A stretch of DNA of 64,000 nt from Paenibacillus protaetiae (GTDB taxonomy: Bacteria; Bacillota; Bacilli; Paenibacillales; Paenibacillaceae): positions 3,220,001-3,284,000 of the forward strand of contig NZ_CP035492.1 of the NCBI RefSeq assembly GCF_004135365.1, given 5' to 3'. Shown here piece by piece: positions 11,600 to 20,820 of this stretch; position 1 is the stretch's first letter, and every line of letters begins with the position of its first letter. A program made the translations under genes and the position numbers. The notes below the pieces were generated by a model. It ran no database searches. It had not been told where the DNA came from and saw only the letters and a list, made by a program, of their open reading frames with translations.

Positions 11600-11983
11600 G
11601 TGCATCGGAAATTGCGTTTGAAAAACCGCAATGATTTCAATCGGGTATACCGTGCCGGCAAATCGTTTGCGAACGGCCAATTTGTTGTGTACTGGTCCAG
11701 GCAGAGGATTGCTGATCCTTTCCGGCTTGGCGTATCCGCCAGCAAAAAAATCGGCAATGCGGTTGTCCGCAACCGGATGAGGCGTGTCGTGAAGGAAATT
11801 GTCCGGTTAAACAGGGACCGGATCGTCCCAAACATCGATTTTATATTAATAGTAAGAAAACCTGCTGTAGAGATGCAGACCAAGGATTTGGAACGGAGTG
11901 TGCTTCATGTGCTGAAGCGGGCCGGCCTGCTGAAAAACACGGTTCCTCCAAAAGCTGCAAAGCCGGTGCCGAAGCCCGATTAA
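11600..11983 (+). CDS. rnpA: Ribonuclease P protein component
   Basis: Protein subunit of RNase P, which matures tRNA 5' ends. It is 127 residues from a GTG (MHRKLRLKNRNDFNRVYRAG). The conserved RNR-box appears as KKIGNAVVRNRMRRVVKE near residue 55. The ribosome binding site is weak (GGAAAGAGCGGTGAG), so the start is the least certain part. It lies between rpmH and yidC as expected; no yidD is present in the gap. Confidence 0.94.
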   Translation: MHRKLRLKNRNDFNRVYRAGKSFANGQFVVYWSRQRIADPFRLGVSASKKIGNAVVRNRMRRVVKEIVRLNRDRIVPNIDFILIVRKPAVEMQTKDLERSVLHVLKRAGLLKNTVPPKAAKPVPKPD

Positions 11984-11996
11984 AGGCTGTGGACAA

Positions 11997-12026
11997 TTGT
12001 TTCTTATCCCAGGTTTATGGTATAGT
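11997..12026 (+). promoter_or_regulatory. Probable sigma-A promoter of yidC
   Basis: TTGTTT at 11997-12002, an 18-base spacer and TATAGT at 12021-12026, about 40 bp before the yidC start. Confidence 0.45.
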
Positions 12027-12066
12027 TAGGATTGGTATGTAATGGCTCTCAGAGAGGAGTTTTGGC

Positions 12067-12984
12067 GTGTTTTTTCGTAAGAATTGGAATCGAAAATGGC
12101 TTGTTGTTTTAGGTTTGACCGCCATGATGGTCCTGCTTGCAGGCTGCGGCTCGTCCGTTAACCAGACGACAAGCACCGAAGATTTGCAGCACGGCAATTG
12201 GTGGGAAAAGTACGTTGTTTATTATTTTGCAGTAACGCTGGACAAGTTCGCCGAGTGGATGGACGGCCAGTATGGCCTCGCGATTTTGCTTATGGTTATT
12301 ATCGTAAGGACGATTATTTTGCCGCTTACGATCAAGCAATATAAGAGCTCGAAAGCAATGCAGGCGCTGCAGCCTGAAATTAAGCAGATTCGGGAAAAAT
12401 ATAAAGACAGTCCGCAAAAGATGCAGGAAGAAATGATGAAGCTGTATCAGGCGAACCAGGTCAACCCGATGGCGGGCTGTTTGCCGATGATTGTCCAAAT
12501 GCCGGTGTATATCGCGCTCTATAACTCGATTTACCGGAATCCGGATATTCGCGAGCATGCGTTTTTGTGGCTGAAGCTTGGGGAGAAGGACCCGTATTAT
12601 ATTTTGCCGGTTATCGCAGCGATTACGACCTTCGTTCAATCGAAAATGATGCAAAAAACGCAGGTACAGCCAATGCCGGGCATGGGCGCGATGCTCATGA
12701 TTATGCCGGTCATGATTTTTGTCATGGCGATCAATTTCCCTGCCGCATTGCCTTTGTACTGGATTTACAGTAACGGTTACACGATTGTCCAAAACTACTT
12801 CCTTTACATTTTCCCTAACCGGAAAAATAAGAACGACAATCAAGGCAGCTCGAACGGTTCGGGCGGCAACAAAAATGCGGGTGCCGGCAAAGCAAAAGGC
12901 GCCGGCGGCAGCAAAGCGAATAACAAAGGTAACAGCAATAAAAGTAACAGCGGCAAGAAAGGCAAGGAGGCCCCTGCGAAATGA
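12067..12984 (+). CDS. yidC: Membrane protein insertase YidC/OxaA (SpoIIIJ type lipoprotein)
   Basis: Inserts proteins into the cytoplasmic membrane with or without SecYEG. It is 305 residues from a GTG after AGAGAGGAG. The N-terminus is a lipoprotein signal ending in LLAGC (lipid-modified Cys27). The 60KD_IMP core follows with about five membrane segments (GLAILLMVIIVRTIILPL, NPMAGCLPMIVQMPVYIALY and others) and a conserved membrane arginine. The tail (about 265-305) is low-complexity Gly/Asn/Lys-rich and positively charged, which may contact ribosomes. Its stop overlaps the jag start by 4 bp. Confidence 0.95.
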   Translation: MFFRKNWNRKWLVVLGLTAMMVLLAGCGSSVNQTTSTEDLQHGNWWEKYVVYYFAVTLDKFAEWMDGQYGLAILLMVIIVRTIILPLTIKQYKSSKAMQALQPEIKQIREKYKDSPQKMQEEMMKLYQANQVNPMAGCLPMIVQMPVYIALYNSIYRNPDIREHAFLWLKLGEKDPYYILPVIAAITTFVQSKMMQKTQVQPMPGMGAMLMIMPVMIFVMAINFPAALPLYWIYSNGYTIVQNYFLYIFPNRKNKNDNQGSSNGSGGNKNAGAGKAKGAGGSKANNKGNSNKSNSGKKGKEAPAK

Positions 12985-13601
12985 AGAAAATCGTTGCATC
13001 AGGCAAAACGATAGACGATGCTGTCCGCCAAGGTTTAATGGAATGGAACGTAACGGAGAACCGTGTAAAGGTAGCGGTTTTGGAACAGCCTTCGAAAGGG
13101 TTTTTAGGGCTTATTGGCGTAAAGCCTGCGAAAGTTGAGATGGAACTGATCCCGGATCCGATCGAGGAAGCCGAACAGTTTCTCCGTGAAGTGGCAAGTA
13201 CAATGGGGCTGCAGGTTGAAGTGCAGCATAAGCAAACGAGAGAAGGCAATTACTTATCGTTATCCGGCAGCGGCGATATGGGCATGCTGATTGGCAGACG
13301 TGGTCAAACGCTTGATTCTTTGCAGTACTTGGTTAATATTGTTGCCAACCGTTATTCGGACAGCCATTTGCGTATCGTGCTTGATGCAGAAGATTTTCGC
13401 GAACGGCGGCGCAAGACGCTGGAGGACATGTCCGACCGTCTAGCAGGCAAAGTCATTCGTACGCAGCAAGAGGTTGTGCTGGAGCCTATGCCGGCGCAAG
13501 AGAGAAAAGTGATCCATTCGCAGCTGCAAAACCATCCGAAGGTGAAAACCTACAGCCAAGGGGACGAGCCGAATCGGCGTGTCGTCATTTCACCCAGGTA
13601 A
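12981..13601 (+). CDS. jag: RNA-binding protein Jag (KhpB, SpoIIIJ-associated)
   Basis: Protein of 206 residues with three parts: an N-terminal Jag_N domain (MKKIVASGKTIDDAVRQGLM), a KH domain with GMLIGRRGQTLDSLQYLVN near residue 100, and a C-terminal R3H domain with RKVIHSQLQNHPKVKTYSQG. It overlaps yidC by ATGA, showing translational coupling, the same pairing as spoIIIJ-jag in B. subtilis. It is thought to bind RNA and influence cell shape or sporulation. Confidence 0.95.
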   Translation: MKKIVASGKTIDDAVRQGLMEWNVTENRVKVAVLEQPSKGFLGLIGVKPAKVEMELIPDPIEEAEQFLREVASTMGLQVEVQHKQTREGNYLSLSGSGDMGMLIGRRGQTLDSLQYLVNIVANRYSDSHLRIVLDAEDFRERRRKTLEDMSDRLAGKVIRTQQEVVLEPMPAQERKVIHSQLQNHPKVKTYSQGDEPNRRVVISPR

Positions 13602-13692
13602 CGGCAGCATTGGAGCGGGAGGATAAAGATATAGACGCAGCAATGGCTCAATAGTCATTGCTGTTTTTCAATTTAGCGAGGTGGTTTGCTCC

Positions 13693-15072
13693 ATGATTAA
13701 CGACACAATAGCAGCCATTGCGACAGCAATCGGGGAAGGCGGCATCGCCATTATCCGCGTGAGCGGCCCTGAAGCGATAGAAGGAGTAGGGCGGATTTTT
13801 CGCTCGAAAACGGCATTGCAGGATGCGGAGTCGCATACGGTGCATTACGGGAATATTATCGATCCGGCAACGGGCGATTCCATAGAGGAAGTTATCGTGA
13901 CGCTGATGCGAGGACCTCGGTCCTTTACAGCGGAGGATGTTGTTGAAATCAATACGCACGGCGGCGTTATTGCAGTGAAAAAGGTTCTTGATGCGGTGCT
14001 GCTGCAGAAAGATATCCGGATTGCGGAGCCGGGCGAATTTACGAAACGCGCCTTTCTGAACGGGCGTATTGATTTGATGCAGGCGGAGGCGGTTATTGAC
14101 CTCATCCGCTCGAAATCGGACCGTGCTTTTTCCGTGGCAAGGAAGCAGGCGGAAGGAATATTGTCGAAGCGCATTCAAGCGCTGCGGCAAACGGTCATTG
14201 AGCTGCTCGCTCATATCGAGGTCAATATTGATTATCCGGAGCATGATGTGGCTGAAATGACCGCGGCATATATCCGGGAGCAATGCGGCAGTGCGCTGGA
14301 AGAGATCGGACGGCTGCTAAAAACGGCGAATGAAGGTAAAATATTAAGAGAAGGCATTATGACGGCCATTGTCGGAAGGCCCAATGTCGGCAAATCTTCG
14401 CTGATGAACGTGCTTACCCAGGAAAACAAAGCGATTGTGACCGATATCCCGGGCACGACTCGCGATGTCATTGAAGAATACGTTTCATTGAACGGCATTC
14501 CGCTTCGTTTGATGGATACGGCCGGCATTCGGGAAACAACCGATGTGGTGGAGAAAATCGGCGTGGAGCGTTCGCGTTCCGCACTGGAGGATGCCGATCT
14601 TGTATTGCTGGTGCTAAATAATCATGAGACGCTGCATGAAGATGACCGCAAACTGATGGAGCTTGTGGAAGGGCGGCCGGTCATTGTTATCATTAACAAA
14701 ACCGACTTGCCGAATAAGCTGGATATCGGTGAAGTGGAAAGCCGGTTTGGCAGCGAAGCGGTTATCCGGATGTCCGTCGTTGCCGAGCAGGGAATGGATC
14801 AGCTGGAAAAAGCGATCAGCCGCATGTTTTTTGAAGGCGAGCTGGATTCCGGCGATTTAACTTATGTGAGCAATGTACGCCATATATCGCTGCTTAAGCA
14901 GGCGCGGCAATCGCTGCTGGATGCAGTGGAAGCGTCGGATATCGGCATTCCGATTGATGTCATTCAAATTGATGTCCGAACGGCATGGGAATCGCTTGGC
15001 GAAATATTGGGCGATACGGCCGGCGACTCGCTTATCGACCAAATCTTTTCCCAGTTCTGTTTGGGAAAATAA
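13693..15072 (+). CDS. mnmE: tRNA modification GTPase MnmE
   Basis: With MnmG installs the 5-carboxymethylaminomethyl group on wobble U34 of certain tRNAs. From the ATG at 13693 (MINDTIAAIATAIGEGGIAI) it has 459 residues; GAGGTGG lies 8 bases upstream, so the GTG at 13681 is not needed. The N-terminal folate-binding domain is followed by an inserted G domain with Walker A GRPNVGKSS near residue 225, switch motif DTAG and NKTD. It ends with the catalytic-cysteine motif FCLGK. The next gene is its partner mnmG. Confidence 0.96.
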   Translation: MINDTIAAIATAIGEGGIAIIRVSGPEAIEGVGRIFRSKTALQDAESHTVHYGNIIDPATGDSIEEVIVTLMRGPRSFTAEDVVEINTHGGVIAVKKVLDAVLLQKDIRIAEPGEFTKRAFLNGRIDLMQAEAVIDLIRSKSDRAFSVARKQAEGILSKRIQALRQTVIELLAHIEVNIDYPEHDVAEMTAAYIREQCGSALEEIGRLLKTANEGKILREGIMTAIVGRPNVGKSSLMNVLTQENKAIVTDIPGTTRDVIEEYVSLNGIPLRLMDTAGIRETTDVVEKIGVERSRSALEDADLVLLVLNNHETLHEDDRKLMELVEGRPVIVIINKTDLPNKLDIGEVESRFGSEAVIRMSVVAEQGMDQLEKAISRMFFEGELDSGDLTYVSNVRHISLLKQARQSLLDAVEASDIGIPIDVIQIDVRTAWESLGEILGDTAGDSLIDQIFSQFCLGK

Positions 15073-15170
15073 GTTTTACAATAGTGCAGTAACGAATTTA
15101 ATTATAAATAATGGAATTTATGTTAAACAGTGGATTAAACGCTGTGCGGCTATAGGGAGGGATATGAATA

Positions 15171-17057
15171 ATGGGATATGAAGCGGGTCAATATGACGTT
15201 ATTGTTGTAGGCGCAGGCCATGCCGGGGTAGAAGCGGCGCTGGCTGCAGCGCGGATGGGATGCGAGACGCTGCTTGTGACGATTAACTTGGATATGGTGG
15301 CGTTTATGCCGTGCAATCCGTCTATTGGCGGACCGGCCAAAGGCCATGTTGTGCGTGAAATTGATGCGCTGGGCGGCGAGATGGGCCGCAACATCGATAA
15401 AACGTTTATTCAAATGCGGATGTTGAATACCGGGAAAGGGCCGGCCGTTCATGCGCTGCGTGCACAAGCGGACAAATTTTCGTATCAGCATCAAATGAAG
15501 AAGACGATTGAGGAAACGGAACATTTGACGCTGCGCCAGGCGATGATTGAAGAGCTGGTTGTGGAGGATGGCGTATGCAAAGGCGTTGTAACCCAAACCG
15601 GCGCTATTTACAGCGCGAAAGCGGTCGTAGTCACAACCGGCACTTATTTGCGCGGTAAAATTATTATGGGCGAACTGATGTATTCAAGCGGCCCTAATAA
15701 CCAGCAACCGTCTTTGAAGCTTGCTGAAAACTTGAAGGAGCTGGGCCTCAAGCTGGTCCGCTTCAAAACGGGCACGCCTCCGCGTGTTCATAAGGATACG
15801 ATTGATTTTTCGAAAACGGAAATTCAGCCGGGCGATGAGCAGCCGAAGTTTTTCTCCTATGAGACGAAGTCTTCGGATAATGAGCAGCTGCCTTGCTGGC
15901 TGACGTATACGTCGGAGCAAACGCATCAAATTATTAATGACAACCTGCATCGCGCTCCGATGTTCTCGGGTGTGATTGAAGGAACGGGGCCGCGGTATTG
16001 CCCGTCGATTGAGGATAAAATCGTTCGTTTTGCCGATAAGCCAAAACACCAAATTTTCTTGGAGCCGGAAGGCAAACATACGTCCGAATATTATGTCCAA
16101 GGGCTTTCGACCAGTATGCCGGAAGACGTGCAGCTGCAAATTTTAAGGTCAATTCCGGGCCTTGAAAAAGTGGAAATGATGCGTAACGGTTATGCGATTG
16201 AATACGATGCGGTGGTGCCCACTCAGCTGTGGCCGTCGCTGGAGACCAAAGTGATTACCGGTTTGTTTACGGCAGGCCAAATTAACGGCACATCCGGTTA
16301 TGAAGAAGCAGCTGGTCAAGGCATTATGGCTGGCATTAACGCAGCCCGTAAAGTGCAGGGGAAAGAACCGGTGATCATTTCGCGTTCGCAAGGTTATATC
16401 GGCGTGATGATCGACGATCTGGTGACGAAGGGAACAAACGACCCTTACCGTCTGCTCACTTCCCGTGCTGAATATCGTTTGCTGCTCCGTCACGATAACG
16501 CGGATCTCCGCTTAACGCCGCTTGGCCATGAAATCGGCCTCATTTCGGAAGAGCGGTACCAGTCATTTTTGGCGAAAAAGCAGCTTGTAGCGGATGAGAT
16601 CGAACGTCTGCGCACAGTAAAAATCCGTCCAGAGGAAGCGGCGGAGATGCTGACGGCTGCAGGATCGGCTCCGATTGCGAATACGACGGACGCGTTGACG
16701 CTGCTTCGCCGCCCGGAGGTTTCGTATGCAATGCTGGAGCAAATTGCGCCATCGCCTTTGGAACTGACGGAAGAAATGAAAGAACAGGCTGAAATTCAAA
16801 TCAAATACGCCGGTTATATTGAGAAACAGCTTCTTCAAGTAGAGCGGCTGAACAAAATGGAAAAGAAAAAGATACCGGATAATATCGTATATGAAGAAAT
16901 TAATGGCCTAGCTTCGGAAGCGAAGCAAAAACTTAGCGTTGTCCGGCCGTTAACGCTGGGGCAAGCATCACGTGTCGGAGGTGTAACGCCAGCTGATATT
17001 TCGATTTTGCTCGTTTATTTGGAGCATTACAATCGGGTAACGGCGGCTAGAGCATAG
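15171..17057 (+). CDS. mnmG: tRNA uridine-5-carboxymethylaminomethyl modification enzyme MnmG (GidA)
   Basis: FAD-dependent partner of MnmE, 628 residues. The FAD-binding motif [19 protein letters not shown] is at residues 11-29, followed by the GidA signatures [12 protein letters not shown] and [12 protein letters not shown] and the conserved [12 protein letters not shown]. The ATG follows GGGAGGGAT. Its stop codon TAG is immediately followed by the ATG of rsmG, so translation is probably coupled. Confidence 0.97.
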   Translation: MGYEAGQYDVIVVGAGHAGVEAALAAARMGCETLLVTINLDMVAFMPCNPSIGGPAKGHVVREIDALGGEMGRNIDKTFIQMRMLNTGKGPAVHALRAQADKFSYQHQMKKTIEETEHLTLRQAMIEELVVEDGVCKGVVTQTGAIYSAKAVVVTTGTYLRGKIIMGELMYSSGPNNQQPSLKLAENLKELGLKLVRFKTGTPPRVHKDTIDFSKTEIQPGDEQPKFFSYETKSSDNEQLPCWLTYTSEQTHQIINDNLHRAPMFSGVIEGTGPRYCPSIEDKIVRFADKPKHQIFLEPEGKHTSEYYVQGLSTSMPEDVQLQILRSIPGLEKVEMMRNGYAIEYDAVVPTQLWPSLETKVITGLFTAGQINGTSGYEEAAGQGIMAGINAARKVQGKEPVIISRSQGYIGVMIDDLVTKGTNDPYRLLTSRAEYRLLLRHDNADLRLTPLGHEIGLISEERYQSFLAKKQLVADEIERLRTVKIRPEEAAEMLTAAGSAPIANTTDALTLLRRPEVSYAMLEQIAPSPLELTEEMKEQAEIQIKYAGYIEKQLLQVERLNKMEKKKIPDNIVYEEINGLASEAKQKLSVVRPLTLGQASRVGGVTPADISILLVYLEHYNRVTAARA

Positions 17058-17777
17058 ATGGAACAACATTTTCAATTTCAACAGCAGCTGGAGCAAAAGG
17101 GGATTTCACTGAGCCCGGTGCAGCTCCAGCAATTTGAACATTATTATGAACTGCTTGTCGAGTGGAACGAGAAAATGAATTTGACAGGCATTACGGAACG
17201 AAATGCCGTTTATGAAAAACATTTTTACGATTCGGTTTCCCTTTCGTTTTTTGTAGAGATGCAAAGCGTCAACAAGCTGGCGGATATCGGCTCGGGGGCA
17301 GGTTTTCCGAGCGTTCCGCTTAAAATTTTATTCCCGCATCTGGAAATTACTATTGTGGACTCGTTGAACAAACGAATTCAGTTTCTAAGGATGTTAGCCG
17401 AGCAGCTTGGTCTTGACCGGGTCAATTGCGTACATGGCAGAGCTGAAGATATTGCCAGGCTGCCGGAACACCGGGACCGTTATGATCTTGTCACAGCAAG
17501 AGCGGTAGCACGATTAAATGTATTGAACGAATTTTGCTTGCCTTTCGTGAAAGTAGGGGGCACCTTTGCTGCTATGAAAGGCGCTAAAAGCGAAGAAGAG
17601 GTACAGGAGTCAGCAGCGAGTTTGAAAGCTTTAAGAGGAAAGCTGTTGTCTCAGCATGAATTTGTTTTGCCGCATGAGCAAAGCGAGCGCCATATTGTTC
17701 TCATTTCGAAGGTGGATCATACCCCTCGATTATATCCGAGAAAAGCGGGTACGCCTTTAAAGCAGCCGATTGTTTAA
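17058..17777 (+). CDS. rsmG: 16S rRNA (guanine527-N7)-methyltransferase RsmG (GidB)
   Basis: Methylates G527 of 16S rRNA; loss gives low-level streptomycin resistance in many bacteria. It has 239 residues, with the SAM-binding motif LADIGSGAGFPSVPLKI near residue 75 and the GidB motifs NLTGIT and TARAVARLNVLNEF. It starts directly at the mnmG stop and lies in the invariant mnmE-mnmG-rsmG-noc order. The unit ends at the parS/terminator palindrome. Confidence 0.96.
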   Translation: MEQHFQFQQQLEQKGISLSPVQLQQFEHYYELLVEWNEKMNLTGITERNAVYEKHFYDSVSLSFFVEMQSVNKLADIGSGAGFPSVPLKILFPHLEITIVDSLNKRIQFLRMLAEQLGLDRVNCVHGRAEDIARLPEHRDRYDLVTARAVARLNVLNEFCLPFVKVGGTFAAMKGAKSEEEVQESAASLKALRGKLLSQHEFVLPHEQSERHIVLISKVDHTPRLYPRKAGTPLKQPIV

Positions 17778-17801
17778 AAATAGCTGAACATCAATGACGT
17801 T

Positions 17802-17842
17802 TGACAATAATGTTCCACGTGGAACATTATTGTCACTTTTTT
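17802..17842 (+). terminator. Perfect 34-bp palindrome: intrinsic terminator containing a parS site
   Basis: Positions 17802-17835 form a perfect inverted repeat of two 17-base arms. Its centre is TGTTCCACGTGGAACA (17811-17826), a palindromic match to the parS consensus TGTTTCACGTGAAACA with one substitution in each half. The palindrome is followed by C and six T, so it also has the form of a terminator for rsmG. ParB and Noc genes lie just downstream. The double role is inferred. Confidence 0.8.
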
Positions 17843-18031
17843 GTGCGGCTTGGCACACTGTCTAGCAGGAAAATTGTGCTTGCTAGTCGAAATAATAGAG
17901 TGAAAGATTTGCGTACTCGTCGGTCATTTGTTGATGGAGTTATAAGGCATACATAGAATCACATCTTTGAAGTATCATGCTTCGGATACAAGTGGGGAGC
18001 ATGAGCTTCTGGGTCGGGTGGTATATAGGTT

Positions 18032-18853
18032 ATGAAAGAGCAATTTTCACGATTGTTTGGTTTGTCCGATTCGCGAAGCAGCGCGGATGAGGTGCGTCAA
18101 ATTCCGGTTAATGAAATTGATTCAAGTCCATTTCAGCCGCGTACTGTATTTGATGACGAGCGGATTGATGAGCTTTGTCAAACGATTAAGACACATGGCG
18201 TCATCCAGCCGATTGTTGTTCGCATCCGTAATGGCCGCTACGAATTAATTGCAGGCGAGCGCCGGTGGCGTGCCGTCACAAAGCTTGGCATGGAGACGAT
18301 TCCAGCCATTGTACGGGAGTTCAATGATTCACAGACGGCCTCCATTGCGCTGATAGAAAATTTACAGCGGGAAGGCTTGACGGCTATTGAAGAAGCGATT
18401 GCTTATCAGAAGCTGATTGAGCTGCACCAATTAACGCAGGAGAGTCTTGCTCAGCGTTTAGGCAAAAGCCAATCCACGATTGCCAATAAGCTGCGGCTGT
18501 TAGGGCTTGGAGAGACAGTGAGAAATGCGCTGATCGAACGTAAAATTACAGAGCGTCATGCGAGAGCATTGCTGAGCCTGGAAACGGAAGAACAGCAAAA
18601 TAAATTACTGGAAGAGATTATTGCGAAAGAACTGAACGTCAAACAGACGGAAGCGCGGATCGCATTTTTGAAAGAGGCGGCTAAAGCGGCGAAGAAGCCG
18701 AAACGGTTTTCTTTTACGAAAGATACGAGACTTGCGATCAATACAATCAGGCAGTCGATAGACATGGTGGCCGGTTCCGGATTAAAAATAAAGACAAACG
18801 AGCAGGACTACGACGATCATTATGAGATCGTTATTCAAATCCCGAAACGTTAG
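18032..18853 (+). CDS. noc: Nucleoid occlusion protein Noc
   Basis: ParB-family CTP-dependent DNA clamp that blocks division over the nucleoid; 273 residues. The N-terminal [11 protein letters not shown] forms the short amphipathic segment that tethers B. subtilis Noc to the membrane. The ParB/CTP motif GERRWRA is near residue 80, and the helix-turn-helix [20 protein letters not shown] near 140. It is distinguished from ParB by position (right after rsmG) and by the membrane-targeting start. No NBS palindrome was recognised by eye. The 254-bp upstream gap holds the parS palindrome. Confidence 0.93.
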   Translation: MKEQFSRLFGLSDSRSSADEVRQIPVNEIDSSPFQPRTVFDDERIDELCQTIKTHGVIQPIVVRIRNGRYELIAGERRWRAVTKLGMETIPAIVREFNDSQTASIALIENLQREGLTAIEEAIAYQKLIELHQLTQESLAQRLGKSQSTIANKLRLLGLGETVRNALIERKITERHARALLSLETEEQQNKLLEEIIAKELNVKQTEARIAFLKEAAKAAKKPKRFSFTKDTRLAINTIRQSIDMVAGSGLKIKTNEQDYDDHYEIVIQIPKR

Positions 18854-19093
18854 ATTATCTGTATATGCGATAAAAAATCATTTTATTGCTGGATTGTCAT
18901 GATGCCGTCTTCCAATAGGGAGGCGGCGATGCCGTTTTTCTGGTACAATGCAATTATCGCATTCTTTTTCTAATAGAGAGAAAAGCTGCTATAACGAGCT
19001 GATGATAGAGCAGACTTGATTTACAGGATGAGGAGTCGCTGGGATCAGAAGCTGTTGGCTAGACCAAGATTGTTAACTACAGAGGTGAGCGGT

Positions 19094-19867
19094 TTGTCTA
19101 AAATAATTGCAATTGCAAATCAGAAAGGCGGCGTTGGCAAAACAACGACGTCCGTCAATCTTGGAGCCTGTCTCGCTTCGCTTGGCAAACGCGTATTGCT
19201 GGTGGATATTGACCCGCAAGGGAATACTACAAGCGGCATTGGCATTAATAAAGCGGATGTGGAAAATTGCATTTACGATGTGCTTATTAATGATGTGCAT
19301 CCAAGAGATGCGATACAAAACACGGATATTGATAATTTGAAAGTAATTCCGGCAACAATTCAATTGGCCGGTGCCGAGATTGAGTTAGTATCGACGATTT
19401 CAAGAGAACTGCGGCTAAAAAAATCGCTGCATCAAGTAAAAGATCAATTTGATTATATTTTAATTGATTGTCCGCCATCGCTAGGTCTTCTTACCATTAA
19501 CTCGCTTACGGCGGCCGATTCTGTCATTATTCCGATTCAATGCGAATATTACGCTTTGGAAGGGCTTAGCCAGCTTTTGAATACGGTTAGGCTTGTACAA
19601 AAGCATTTAAATACGTCGCTTCAAATTGAAGGCGTACTTCTTACGATGCTGGATGCCAGAACGAATCTGGGCATTCAAGTGATCGAGGAAGTGAAAAAGT
19701 ATTTTCAAAGCAAGGTGTATCAGACGATCATTCCGCGTAATGTCCGCTTAAGCGAAGCGCCTTCCCATGGACAAGCGATTATTACTTATGATCCGAGATC
19801 TAAAGGAGCAGAAGTTTATTTAGAACTAGCGAAGGAAGTGATTATGTATGAGCAAGCGGCTAGGTAG
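19094..19867 (+). CDS. parA: Chromosome partitioning ATPase ParA/Soj
   Basis: MinD/ParA-type ATPase of 257 residues that works with ParB in origin segregation and modulates DnaA. The TTG at 19094 (LSKIIAIANQ) is preferred since AGAGGTGA precedes it and the P-loop KGGVGKTTTS falls at the usual residue 11-20; an upstream start at 19016 would add an unconserved leader. The Walker B region is YILIDCPPSLG. Its end overlaps parB by 20 bp, so the pair is co-translated. Confidence 0.95.
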   Translation: MSKIIAIANQKGGVGKTTTSVNLGACLASLGKRVLLVDIDPQGNTTSGIGINKADVENCIYDVLINDVHPRDAIQNTDIDNLKVIPATIQLAGAEIELVSTISRELRLKKSLHQVKDQFDYILIDCPPSLGLLTINSLTAADSVIIPIQCEYYALEGLSQLLNTVRLVQKHLNTSLQIEGVLLTMLDARTNLGIQVIEEVKKYFQSKVYQTIIPRNVRLSEAPSHGQAIITYDPRSKGAEVYLELAKEVIMYEQAAR

Positions 19868-20702
19868 AGGTCTCGACGCTCTTATTCCTTCGTTGGCGGT
19901 CAGCGAAGATGATAAAGTGGTGGAAATTCCGCTTTCCGAGCTGCGGCCTAATCCGTATCAGCCCCGGAAGCATTTTGAAGACAATTCCATTAAAGAGCTG
20001 GCAGAATCCATTAAGCAGCATGGCGTCATTCAGCCGATTATCGTTCGTACCGTTCTTAAAGGATATGAAATTATTGCCGGCGAACGCCGTTTCCGTGCTT
20101 CTCAGCTTATTGGCAATGCGACCATTCCGGCTGTCGTCCGGTCGTTCTCCGATCAGCAGGTTATGGAAATTGCGCTTATTGAGAACTTGCAGCGGGAAGA
20201 TTTGAATGCCATCGAGGTTGCGATTGCATATCAGTCGCTGATGGACAAGTTCAATTTGACGCAAGAAGAGCTGTCGTTAAAAGTGGGGAAGTCGCGTTCG
20301 CATATTGCTAACTTTATTCGGCTGCTTTCTTTGCCGGCGGAAATTAAGGATAATGTTTCACGTGGAACAATTTCGATGGGCCATGCCAGAGCGCTGGCCG
20401 GTTTGAAAGATACGGCTGTTCAAAAGGAATTGGCAGAACGGATTGTTGAGCAAGAGTGGAGCGTCCGCGAGCTGGAGGAAGCGATTCAGAAGCTGGATAT
20501 GAAGCCGTTGCCGGACAAGCCGGAGAAAGCAAAACAGAAGAAACGAGACCCTTATATTGAGAGTCTTGAAGATACGCTGCGGGACCGTTTCAAGACAACG
20601 GTAAGAATTAAACAGCAAAAAGATAAAGGTAAAATTGAGCTCCAATATTACAGCAAGCAAGATTTGGAAAGGCTTCTTGAACTGCTGCAAAGTTTGAGCT
20701 AA
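19848..20702 (+). CDS. parB: Chromosome partitioning protein ParB/Spo0J
   Basis: CTP-dependent DNA clamp that loads at parS, spreads, and recruits SMC; also needed for sporulation in Bacillus. It has 284 residues and starts MSKRLGRGLDALIPSL, the conserved ParA-stimulating peptide. The ParB/CTP motif is GERRFRA near residue 76, the helix-turn-helix LTQEELSLKVGKSRSHIAN near 140, and the C-terminal 40 residues form the dimer domain. A parS site lies within its own coding sequence at 20354-20369. Confidence 0.96.
   Translation: MSKRLGRGLDALIPSLAVSEDDKVVEIPLSELRPNPYQPRKHFEDNSIKELAESIKQHGVIQPIIVRTVLKGYEIIAGERRFRASQLIGNATIPAVVRSFSDQQVMEIALIENLQREDLNAIEVAIAYQSLMDKFNLTQEELSLKVGKSRSHIANFIRLLSLPAEIKDNVSRGTISMGHARALAGLKDTAVQKELAERIVEQEWSVRELEEAIQKLDMKPLPDKPEKAKQKKRDPYIESLEDTLRDRFKTTVRIKQQKDKGKIELQYYSKQDLERLLELLQSLS
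20354..20369. other. parS site inside parB
   Basis: TGTTTCACGTGGAACA, one base from the 16-bp consensus palindrome TGTTTCACGTGAAACA. B. subtilis also has a parS within spo0J, so the position is conserved. Confidence 0.92.
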
Positions 20703-20715
20703 AAGCCCGTAAAAT

Positions 20716-20779
20716 ATAGCATACCAAAGTTGTAATCTTCGATGTGAAAGATTAAACTAAGGTATGCTATTATTTTTTT
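20716..20779 (+). terminator. Intrinsic terminator after parB
   Basis: Outer stem ATAGCATACC/GGTATGCTAT (20716-20725 with 20761-20770) encloses a second AATCTT/AAGATT stem and is followed by seven T. Confidence 0.8.
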
Positions 20780-20820
20780 GAAATGAACAGATTGATAGGG
20801 AAAGAAGAGGGCTGGCGCGG

